Source of the DNA: JAKPCT01 sp029553165
GTDB lineage: Bacteria > Bacillota > UBA4882 > UBA8346
Assembly (NCBI GenBank): GCA_035359995.1
Contig: DAORZT010000010.1
Location: 1-62,011 of the forward strand
Direction: 5' to 3'
DNA: 62,011 nt
Shown: in pieces, positions 51,883-59,454 of the stretch
How positions within the stretch are numbered: position 1 is the first letter of the stretch
Layout of the letters: the number at the start of each line of letters is the position of its first letter
Translations under genes and position numbers: made by a program
Notes under the pieces: model-generated
The model's input: the letters and a program-made list of their open reading frames with translations, nothing else
The model's database searches: none
What the model was told of the DNA's origin: nothing

Positions 51883-53907
51883 ATGCAACCATCACAATCA
51901 AAGAACACTATAGTTTCAAGCTTTATTCATTCAGGCTTGGTACTATTTTATAATGAATTAAAACGGAATCTGATTCCATTTCTACTGCCATTACCTGCTT
52001 TCGTAATTCTTTTGATCGTAAATTTACTCTCCCCTGGTTCAAAGATCATTGCCGGTACTAACGGTACTTGGGCTTATATCTCAATCGGAATCTTATTGGC
52101 AATGACCTATGGCTTACAGTGTTTCAGTCAGGACGCCGATAAAAAAACTTTAGACTTTATTATTACCAGACCAATCTCACTTTACTTAATAATCTTGGTC
52201 AAATACCTCACCAGTATTGGTATTTTCTTAATCTGGTCCTTTTTAATCAGAAATCAAATTCAGTTAAACTTATCTGAATTACCACTTCCTAATGGAATGG
52301 GCGAAGAATGGATATTGCTAACATTCCTTACCATTCATGCGATTAGTTTATTTTCGGGATTGTTAGTTAAGGGTTTGGAACGCTTTTTTGCGATTATTAT
52401 CTTAACAGGTTCGATGACCTATTTATGCTATCAATTCTGGGTCAAACTGTTTGATTTATTAATGGCAAACTATTTTTGGTACGACATTCCACCCTATCAG
52501 ATGAATTTTGTGATAAAAGTTTTTCCAATTTTCTTGGCACTACTGGCATTAATCACTCCACTGGTTGCAACACTCTGGCAACTGAAAAACCGGATTCCGT
52601 TACAACATTTTACAGCCGGAAAAACGATTATTGGCATTTGGCTTAGCATCTATTTACTAATTTTAATGGCCCAATATCTTTTTTCTCCCCCTCTTTGGCC
52701 TGACGGCACCTTTAAATCCGGAGATTGGCATGATCAAGCAGGAATTGTTACCGCCAGTACCGTTGATCCATCATACGAAGATCGGATAGTTTTATATAAT
52801 GAACAGGTAAAATTCAAACTTAATTTAACGCAGCTTGGACAAAAACCCAAAGTTTTATATCAAGGTTATAATCTGTACCATCCAAGCATCTCCCCCAACG
52901 GTAAAATGATTGCTTTTACCGAAGATAATATTTTAAAGGTAATGAATATCAAAACCAAAGAAGTTATTGAAATTTATAATCCGAAATCAAAAAATAATTT
53001 AATCGATTCCATAACAACTAAACAACCCCAGAGAAGTATCTTATATAAACCTAATTTCGCAATCTGGGGAGAAGACAGCAAGCATCTTATTTATGTTGAT
53101 TTCTTAAATGACAATGGGTTAAGCAATTTATATTTATTTCATACCCAAAAAGGATTGTTAAAAAAGATTAATAAAGAGCCGCTTACCGTTGGCGACCTGG
53201 TGTGGGATTCCTGTGAAAACGCGCTTTATATTATCGGTAATGATCATGATAATGCTATCACTTACTTGAACACTAACAGTTTAAAGCAAAAAACTTATCC
53301 AATGCCAAGTAAAATTCGACCAAGTACCATATTTTCCCTAACCGGTCCATGCGTTATTGATCATCGAACCGAAAAAATATTGTTAGTAATGAAGTATCTG
53401 GATACAATCCGAATTTATTCTTTTGACATCCATAATAAAGAGTTCGATTTAGTCGAACAATATGTTGATGAACGAATCAAACCCAATATTCCGATTTTAT
53501 TAAATAACAATTTAACTGCCTTTATCTTCCCAAGATTAGATGGTTCTTTCCAATATAAAGCAACTAAATTTTATATTGACAAAAATCATACTCACGATCA
53601 TGACAACGATCACGATCACGACCATGACCATGACCACGACCATGACCACGACCATGACCATGACCATGACCATGACCACGAGCATGACCACGACCATGAC
53701 CACGACCATGACCACGACCATGACCACGACCATGACCNNNNNNNNNNNNNNNNNNNNNNNNNNNNNNNNNNNNNNNNNNNNNNNNNNNNNNNNNNNNNNN
53801 NNNNNNNNNNNNNNNNNNNNNNNNNNNNNNNNNNNNNCGACCATGACCACGACCATGACCACGACCATGACCACGACCATGACCACGACCATGACCACGA
53901 CCATTAA
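51883..53907 (+). CDS. ABC-2 permease with external propeller and His-Asp repeat tail
   Basis: At least 640 residues; its length is unknown because of a 100-N gap. Residues ~1-255 carry about six to seven membrane helices typical of ABC-2 permeases (NELKRNLIPFLLPLPAFVIL, FSQDADKKTLDFIITRPISL). A helix at ~250-270 leads to an external domain (~280-560) with PD40/TolB-like β-propeller strands (YHPSISPNGKMIAFTEDN). From 53593 the protein is almost pure (His-Asp)n, before and after the gap, ending directly at TAA. Such tails bind Zn, Ni or Cu. An AAGGAGG site precedes the ATG. A fusion of permease, propeller and metal-buffer tail is unusual. Confidence 0.85.
   Translation: MQPSQSKNTIVSSFIHSGLVLFYNELKRNLIPFLLPLPAFVILLIVNLLSPGSKIIAGTNGTWAYISIGILLAMTYGLQCFSQDADKKTLDFIITRPISLYLIILVKYLTSIGIFLIWSFLIRNQIQLNLSELPLPNGMGEEWILLTFLTIHAISLFSGLLVKGLERFFAIIILTGSMTYLCYQFWVKLFDLLMANYFWYDIPPYQMNFVIKVFPIFLALLALITPLVATLWQLKNRIPLQHFTAGKTIIGIWLSIYLLILMAQYLFSPPLWPDGTFKSGDWHDQAGIVTASTVDPSYEDRIVLYNEQVKFKLNLTQLGQKPKVLYQGYNLYHPSISPNGKMIAFTEDNILKVMNIKTKEVIEIYNPKSKNNLIDSITTKQPQRSILYKPNFAIWGEDSKHLIYVDFLNDNGLSNLYLFHTQKGLLKKINKEPLTVGDLVWDSCENALYIIGNDHDNAITYLNTNSLKQKTYPMPSKIRPSTIFSLTGPCVIDHRTEKILLVMKYLDTIRIYSFDIHNKEFDLVEQYVDERIKPNIPILLNNNLTAFIFPRLDGSFQYKATKFYIDKNHTHDHDNDHDHDHDHDHDHDHDHDHDHDHDHEHDHDHDHDHDHDHDHDHDXXXXXXXXXXXXXXXXXXXXXXXXXXXXXXXXXXDHDHDHDHDHDHDHDHDHDHDH
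53593..53904 (+). repeat. GACCAC/GACCAT tandem repeat encoding (His-Asp)n
   Basis: Six-base units GACCAC and GACCAT alternate, largely as a 12-base period, with a few GAT, AAC and GAG variants at the left end. The repeat is long enough to have broken the assembly: at least ~24 His-Asp pairs before and 11 after the gap. Confidence 0.97.
53738..53837. other. Assembly gap (100 N)
   Basis: Exactly 100 undetermined bases inside the His-Asp repeat, the usual placeholder for a gap of unknown size. The reading frame after it matches only if the true length keeps it; the stop right after the last His-Asp suggests it does. Confidence 0.99.
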
Positions 53908-53960
53908 AAACTATACAGGACTAATCGCTTAAATTTTTACAATTAATAAATAAAATTAAA

Positions 53961-53999
53961 AAAGAAGGATATCTCCATAATACGGATTTATCCTTCTTT
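53961..53999. terminator. Bidirectional terminator between the ABC permease and ilvC
   Basis: AAAGAAGGATA / TATCCTTCTTT (11-bp stem, 17-base loop); leftward tail TTTTTTAATTTTATTT, rightward tail TTTGATTCT. Confidence 0.9.
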
Positions 54000-54050
54000 G
54001 ATTCTATCTAATAAAACAACAAGGACCTTGAAGCTAAATTAAATTGGTAA

Positions 54051-55151
54051 TTATGCTTCGCCTCTGCCTTGTACACCTTTAGTATCAGCAGTAATTTTTC
54101 TCTCGGCTTCATGTGGGCGTAAGCTGCGCACAGCCGCACCAGCTTGCCAAATCTCCGAATTGCGTAATAATGCCAGTTCTTGATTGAGTTTCTCCTGGTA
54201 ATCAGGTTGACTGCAAGCACTAATAACACGACGTGTTTCGGAGCCATCTTTAACCTTTTGATACAATTCTTTAAACACCGGTAAAGTAGCTTCTTTAAAC
54301 TTCGGTGACCAATCAAGAGCTCCACGTTGAGCAGTTGCTGAACAGTTGGAATACATCCAATCCATTCCCTTTTCATCAACTAATCTGATTAGACTTTGAG
54401 TTAATTCTTCTACAGTTTCATTAAATGCTTCACTGGGTGAATGACCGTTTTCACGTAAAACCTCATATTGAGCATGCATAATTCCAGCTAAAGCACCCAT
54501 CAGCACTCCGCGTTCACCGGTTAAATCACTGTATACTTCGTGTTCAAATGTGGTTGGGAATAAGTAACCAGATCCGATCGCTATACCAACGGCAAGACAA
54601 CGTTCATTTGCCCGTTTGGTATAATCTTGGTAAACAGCATAACTGGAGTTGATCCCTGCTCCTGATAAGAAGTTACGTCGAACTGAAGTTCCGGAACCCT
54701 TAGGAGCTACCAAAATAACATCAACATCCGCCGGTGGAATAACATCAGTCTGATCTTTATAAACAATTGAGAAACCATGTGAGAAATATAAAGCATCTCC
54801 AGGTTTTAAATTCTGTTTCACTTGAGGCCAAATCTGTCTTTGAGCCGCATCAGAAACCAGCATCATAATAATTGTTCCTTTGGCAGTAGCTTCTTCAATA
54901 TCAAAAAGATCCTTACCAGGAACAAAACCGTCATTGATTGCCCGTTCCCAATCTTTAGCAAATTGCTTTGATTGACCAATTATAACATTAAATCCATTAT
55001 CTTTCATATTTAATGCTTGGGCCGGTCCCTGAACACCATAACCGATAACTGCAATAACTTCATCTTTAAGTACTTCCCGAGCTTTTGCCAGAGGGAATTC
55101 TTCACGGGTGACAACAGTCTCCACTACTCCCCCAAAATTAATCTCTGCCAT
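54051..55151 (-). CDS. ilvC: Ketol-acid reductoisomerase, fungal/Bacteroidetes type
   Basis: The second enzyme of branched-chain amino acid synthesis, 366 residues. The Rossmann loop is VIGYGVQGPAQALNMKDNG. Other segments, SHGFSIVYKDQTDVIPPADV, VAPKGSGTSVRRNFL, GINSSYAVYQDYTKRA, LRENGHSPSEAFNETVEELT and CSATAQRGALDW, follow the fungal Ilv5 and Bacteroidetes form from memory, not the common bacterial IlvC (HGFNI..., KGPGHTVR). It keeps the usual metal and substrate residues (Asp and Glu in EAFNETVEE). The gene stands alone with no ilvBN beside it and no T-box, which fits transfer or an old divergent form. GGAGG is 11 bases from the ATG. Confidence 0.93.
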   Translation of the reverse strand: MAEINFGGVVETVVTREEFPLAKAREVLKDEVIAVIGYGVQGPAQALNMKDNGFNVIIGQSKQFAKDWERAINDGFVPGKDLFDIEEATAKGTIIMMLVSDAAQRQIWPQVKQNLKPGDALYFSHGFSIVYKDQTDVIPPADVDVILVAPKGSGTSVRRNFLSGAGINSSYAVYQDYTKRANERCLAVGIAIGSGYLFPTTFEHEVYSDLTGERGVLMGALAGIMHAQYEVLRENGHSPSEAFNETVEELTQSLIRLVDEKGMDWMYSNCSATAQRGALDWSPKFKEATLPVFKELYQKVKDGSETRRVISACSQPDYQEKLNQELALLRNSEIWQAGAAVRSLRPHEAERKITADTKGVQGRGEA

Positions 55152-55250
55152 ACTACTGATTGCCTCCTTTTATTCAACATTACTGTTAAAATGATTTATG
55201 AATAATATACCATAGAAAAATATATCAGACAATAATACATTTTTGATTGA

Positions 55251-55826
55251 TCAATTTTTTATAATTTCTCCAAGATCACCATTTTTTAATCCCGCAGCAT
55301 TCGCCTCATCAGTATCCAGATGTAAATCCATCGCAAAGTTTGGATGAACCCGCACTAAAACATTATTAAAGATCACACTTCGTACCCCATCAAATTTAAC
55401 TGAAATGATCTCTTTATCTTTCAAACCAAGCTCAGCAGCCTCATCGGTATGTAAATGCAGATGGCGTTGTGCAATAATAACTCCTTGCTTTAATTCAACA
55501 TTACCGGCCGGACCTTCAAGAGTAAGCGCCGCTGAATTTTCAATCGCACCGGAATCTCTCACCGGCGGATCGATCCCTAATACAAAACTGTCTGTTCTGG
55601 AAACTTCCACTTGTGTTTGTGGACGTACCGGACCTAAAACCCGAACTTTATTGATCCTCCCTTTAGGACCAATTAAATTGACACATTCTTCCGCAGCAAA
55701 CTGCCCTGGTTGTGATAACGGTTTCATCATTTTCAATTGATAACCCGGTCCAAACAGTTGTTCAAGATCAGCTTGTGATAAATGAAGATGACGGTTGGAA
55801 ATTCCGACTGGAACTTTTTTCGACAT
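55251..55826 (-). CDS. pduL: Phosphate propanoyl/acetyltransferase PduL
   Basis: PduL interconverts acyl-CoA and acyl phosphate, a zinc enzyme unrelated to Pta. The 191 residues have the two β-barrel domains with the metal His motifs: VGISNRHLHLSQ at the N-terminus, GVIIAQRHLHLHTDEA in the middle, and FAMDLHLDTDEANAAG near the end. With an acetate kinase elsewhere it would make acetate plus ATP from acetyl-CoA. No microcompartment genes are nearby, so it is the free, housekeeping type. GAGG is nine bases before the ATG. Confidence 0.96.
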   Translation of the reverse strand: MSKKVPVGISNRHLHLSQADLEQLFGPGYQLKMMKPLSQPGQFAAEECVNLIGPKGRINKVRVLGPVRPQTQVEVSRTDSFVLGIDPPVRDSGAIENSAALTLEGPAGNVELKQGVIIAQRHLHLHTDEAAELGLKDKEIISVKFDGVRSVIFNNVLVRVHPNFAMDLHLDTDEANAAGLKNGDLGEIIKN

Positions 55827-56015
55827 AACAATACGCCTCGCTTTAAATTAAAATAGGATTAAAACAAACTCAACCAAATAGTTTACAAAATAATAAACAC
55901 TATTATGGTTCAGTTTATCTTAATCAGTAAAATATAGTTTGAAAAGTTTTGAAATCAGATGACAAAAGACGATGAAAATAAAAAAAGCGGCTTAATAACC
56001 ACTAATTCTAAAAGA

Positions 56016-56091
56016 TGGCAGGGGAGACAGGAATCGAACCCGCAGCCGCCGGTTTTGGAGACCGATGCTCTACCAATTGAGCTACTCCCCT
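56016..56091 (-). tRNA. tRNA-Trp (CCA)
   Basis: 76 bases with acceptor AGGGGAG/CTCCCCT, D arm, anticodon stem TCGGT/ACCGG with loop CTCCAAA (anticodon CCA), T-loop GTTCGATTC, discriminator G and an encoded CCA end. Confidence 0.98.
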
Positions 56092-56157
56092 GTGACACCA
56101 TTAAATTATACCTAAAGAATATAAGTTTGTCAAATCTATTTTTGAAAGAAAAATCAG

Positions 56158-56550
56158 TCAATCTCTTGAAAAATTAACCCCAATTATTCCACCAAATGCT
56201 CCAATAAAACCATTGATCAGGGTCTTCAGCACAAATACACCCCAATTGATGGTCTCGCCCATTATTCCTGCAAAAACAACAGTCAGGATTGAACTGAAGA
56301 GCCCGACTCCTAACCCGGTAATCCATCCCATTCGCTTACTTTTAATACCTGCTAAAATCGAACCTATAACAATTGCCAGATACAATGTTATTAAATACAA
56401 ACTCCCTGCCCATTTCGTTATTCCTGTCCAACCCAATTCAGTAATGATTCCTAAAAGCAGTGCAAAGAAAATAATAACTAAAATCACCAGAATACTGCCA
56501 CTGAAGATTTCTTTCAAAGGAAGCCTCGAATCATTTTGTTTTTGAAGCAT
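56158..56550 (-). CDS. TIGR04086 family membrane protein
   Basis: A 130-residue protein with four predicted membrane helices (about 18-40, 48-68, 75-96 and 105-125) and an overall pattern like TIGR04086: a GSILAGIKSKRMGWITGLGVG loop (contiguous at about 62-82) after the second helix and many glycines. Its function is unknown; members are frequent in spore formers. The start at 56550 is five bases behind GGGGTG. It is close to tRNA-Trp with no clear terminator between. Confidence 0.8.
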   Translation of the reverse strand: MLQKQNDSRLPLKEIFSGSILVILVIIFFALLLGIITELGWTGITKWAGSLYLITLYLAIVIGSILAGIKSKRMGWITGLGVGLFSSILTVVFAGIMGETINWGVFVLKTLINGFIGAFGGIIGVNFSRD

Positions 56551-56664
56551 TTTTTCACCCCATATCATCCTAAATGTACAAAGACTATAGTTTCACCTCA
56601 GCCCTTGGTCATTAAAAATTTATGGGGTGTAATTGTAATTTATTACAATGAAATCCTTGAAAAT

Positions 56665-57741
56665 TTATTTTTCAAATTGATATTTGATCAACTGTCGGTT
56701 GGCGCTCCACAGATATAAGTCATTTTCATTATCTGAAATACTCATCACTTTAATAATTCTTCCGGTTTGGAGGGTCGTTTCTTCCTGCCATTTTTTATTT
56801 TTCTGATCATATTTATAAGTGCGCAATTTACCAGTCGAGTCGGTAGTCAACATTTTTTTAGCGTTATTATTAATGAGCAAATTTTCAGCAACATAATCAA
56901 ACTGAAAATTATCCAATTTGAAGTCAAACCCTTTATCATTGGCAGTTAACAGATAAACAACCTTCTGACTGGTAGTTAAGATCAATTCATTACGACGATC
57001 ATTATTCCAATCAGAATATGTCATCGCTAGGACCTTGCCCCAAGGATAGTTTTCCCACACCGAAACCACAGTGTTATTTATCAGTTTGAGCACAGCAACG
57101 CCACTGGTCCGATAAGTAACCACGATTTCTTCAAGCCCATCGTTGTCAAAATCAATAGTCTGAGTATTTTCAATCAATTTGAAAGGGGCCGGACTCTTGG
57201 AGATGAGGTCCAGCGAATCAGCGGAGATCTTCAGAAAATACAGTATTCCTTCCTGAGTTTGAACAATCAAATCAGTACCTGCGCCGGAATTACTGCTGAA
57301 TTTCCCAATAATCAGGCTGGCAATCGGTGCCCAGACGTATTTACTCGAATTAACTTCAATCCATTGCGAACTGTCATCCAGTTTATAAATGAAGATGAAA
57401 CCAGGCCCCTCAGTACCGGCAATAATTTCCGGAATTTGATCCCTGTTAAGATCTTTCACCTGAAAGGTAGTAAAAGCTGCTTCATTGGAACCCAATCGTT
57501 GCAGTTCATACCACGCAGATTCATAATAAAGATAGATTATTATACGACCGTTAATCAATGAAACAGCGTATAAATTGTTATCAATGAAAAAACATTGCGT
57601 ATTGAGCGGGTTAAAAGGAATAAGGATTGTTTCAAATTCATTATCAATACTAACAGAAGAATGAACTGCTTGATTTGATTGAGCCAATAAAATGGTAATC
57701 AATATAACAAAAACAAGCATCGAATGTTTGGTTATCTTCAT
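56665..57741 (-). CDS. Secreted FG-GAP/VCBS-type β-propeller protein
   Basis: A 358-residue exported protein. Residues 1-25 (KITKHSMLVFVILITILLA) look like a signal peptide. The mature part holds several ~50-residue propeller blades with DLNRDQIPEIIAGTEG, DFDNDGLEEIVVTYR and DWNNDRRNELILTTS, the calcium-type D-x-N/D-x-D motif of FG-GAP/VCBS repeats. A binding or scaffold role in the envelope is likely; no enzyme motif is visible. The ATG at 57741 is eight bases behind GGGGAG; two codons upstream another ATG is possible. Confidence 0.85.
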   Translation of the reverse strand: MKITKHSMLVFVILITILLAQSNQAVHSSVSIDNEFETILIPFNPLNTQCFFIDNNLYAVSLINGRIIIYLYYESAWYELQRLGSNEAAFTTFQVKDLNRDQIPEIIAGTEGPGFIFIYKLDDSSQWIEVNSSKYVWAPIASLIIGKFSSNSGAGTDLIVQTQEGILYFLKISADSLDLISKSPAPFKLIENTQTIDFDNDGLEEIVVTYRTSGVAVLKLINNTVVSVWENYPWGKVLAMTYSDWNNDRRNELILTTSQKVVYLLTANDKGFDFKLDNFQFDYVAENLLINNNAKKMLTTDSTGKLRTYKYDQKNKKWQEETTLQTGRIIKVMSISDNENDLYLWSANRQLIKYQFEK

Positions 57742-57867
57742 CTCCATTACTCCCCGGAAAAAATAGAACTAATTATCAAATAATAATATTTATAAATTCA
57801 ACTCTACAAAAGATAATCCTTTATTTCAAAAATCTAAAGTTCAGCATAAAAAATTCCAAATAAAAAA

Positions 57868-57891
57868 GTTTGTGCTGATTAAGGCACAAAC
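57868..57891 (-). terminator. Terminator after tRNA-Pro
   Basis: GTTTGTGC / GCACAAAC, an 8-bp stem with an eight-base loop, followed leftward by TTTTTTATTTGG. Confidence 0.9.
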
Positions 57892-57909
57892 CAAATATTT
57901 GTTTCAATC

Positions 57910-57986
57910 TGGTCGGGCAGGCGGGATTTGAACCCACGACCCCCACCACCCCAAGGTGGTGCGCTACCAAGCTGCGCTACTGCCCG
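57910..57986 (-). tRNA. tRNA-Pro (GGG)
   Basis: 77 bases; acceptor CGGGCAG/CTGCCCG, anticodon stem CCACC/GGTGG with loop TTGGGGT (anticodon GGG), T-loop GTTCAAATC, discriminator A, encoded CCA end. It reads CCC and CCU. Confidence 0.97.
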
Positions 57987-58106
57987 TAACATAACAAAAA
58001 TATTTTATCATTTCTTTATTATTCAGTCAATAGCTGGTTTTTTACTGAAATACTTTATTTATCATCATTATTATCTTTATTATCTTTTTAATTGTGAATC
58101 CCGCAA

Positions 58107-59159
58107 TTAAATATCCGCATTAATTCTTCTGCTCTTCAAAACGTTACCGAACTGATCGACAGTAATCTCCAGCCGATGCATAAAATCACCCAACGAAGCC
58201 AGCTTGGACACGCTTTCAAGCCGCATATAATCCGATAACATTGTGTCTAACATTTTATAGACTTCTGCCAGTTCCTGTTCCCGCTTCTTAAGTCGATCTT
58301 GTTCCCTGCCAATTAAACTTTGGAGTTTATCATTTTCATCCATTAACTTTTGAATCTCTTCCATCAGTTTATCTTCGCGTTTCAAATCTCTTTCTACTGC
58401 CAGCAAATGTTCGACAAATCCCCTTAGATCAAGTTGATGACGTTGTTGAGCTTCTATTTTATTTAACCGTTCTTCAAAATTTTTAATTATCTCCGGTAAC
58501 GACGACAACTGTTGGAAGAAGATATTATCGGCATTACTTGTTGAAGCTTGATTTTGAGCCGGTCTGACTTTATCTATGGAAATAGGACTTGGTTCCGGAG
58601 ATACAGTCTTTGGTTTGATACGTTCAACCACCGGAACTGCTTCTGCTTCATTAATTGCCGGTTTTTCACCCAACACTTCTTTACCAAGGGCAACTAAATC
58701 CTCATCTTTGTAATTAAAGCGTTTGATCAAACGATAGAACCTTAGTTTTAATGCGGCAGTCGAAAATGATTTGCCCAGTTTCTGCTGTAATTCGTCACAT
58801 GCTGCCGTCCGTGAGTTCCCTAATGCCTGATGCTTGGCAAACACTTCTAAGATCAAACGATCAACATCTTTTATTTCTCGACTGCGTTTACGGGGAGCAA
58901 CTCCGGAATCACCGGTATATTTTGATTGCATCATATTATAATATTCTTGATTACTTAACCCTTTTTCTTTAAGTAACCGGCAAAATTGACTACGTAAAGC
59001 ACTCATGTTACGACCTAAATGATTAACTAATTCTCTTCTTTGTTGCGGATTCCACCAGGATTCAAATAATTTTTGATTTTCTTCTTCAGTATACCGTGGT
59101 TTTGATTTTTGTAATGATTGTGTTGAAACTTTTGCAGTTGCAAGAGCTTTACCAGACAT
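58107..59159 (-). CDS. RsfA/Myb-like DNA-binding protein with coiled coil
   Basis: A 350-residue protein. Two Myb/SANT-like helical modules are seen: about 20-75 (YTEEENQKLFESWWNPQQRR, ALRSQFCRLLKEKG) and about 100-160 (KDVDRLILEVFAKHQALGNS, ELQQKLGKSFSTAALKLRFY). The second resembles the RsfA prespore regulator family. A linker of ~70 residues leads to a long coiled coil (about 220-325). It has no metal or ATP motif. A sporulation regulator is a reasonable but unproven guess. The start at 59159 has GGGAGG six bases before it. Confidence 0.7.
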   Translation of the reverse strand: MSGKALATAKVSTQSLQKSKPRYTEEENQKLFESWWNPQQRRELVNHLGRNMSALRSQFCRLLKEKGLSNQEYYNMMQSKYTGDSGVAPRKRSREIKDVDRLILEVFAKHQALGNSRTAACDELQQKLGKSFSTAALKLRFYRLIKRFNYKDEDLVALGKEVLGEKPAINEAEAVPVVERIKPKTVSPEPSPISIDKVRPAQNQASTSNADNIFFQQLSSLPEIIKNFEERLNKIEAQQRHQLDLRGFVEHLLAVERDLKREDKLMEEIQKLMDENDKLQSLIGREQDRLKKREQELAEVYKMLDTMLSDYMRLESVSKLASLGDFMHRLEITVDQFGNVLKSRRINADI

Positions 59160-59327
59160 TTTATACCTCCCAGAAACAATTTTAATTGCCATAAAAGCTT
59201 CTATCATATTTTGTTCCAGTTTCAAAAGATTTATGCTAAATTACAAAAAAATTTTCGAAATTATTTAGTATCTTTGTATCAGTAATCCCTAACGTCCAGC
59301 TACATGAAGAAAAAGGATCAAAATAAA

Positions 59328-59351
59328 ACCGTTACTGTATTAAGTAACGGT
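59328..59351 (-). terminator. Terminator after the prepilin-CBM3 gene
   Basis: ACCGTTACT / AGTAACGGT with a six-base loop, followed leftward by TTTATTTTGATCC. Confidence 0.88.
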
Positions 59352-59454
59352 CAATCAACTCCAAACATCTATTTGACTAATAAACGGCAAGTCTTAACTT
59401 AATCCAAACAACCAGCTAATTATCTGTTAATTCAGCTAACAACCTCTTGTTCGT

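Noticed and set aside
53536..53932. Long frames on both strands through the GACCAC/GACCAT repeat
   Set aside because: A six-base repeat without stops is open in every frame; only the rightward permease frame has upstream coding support.
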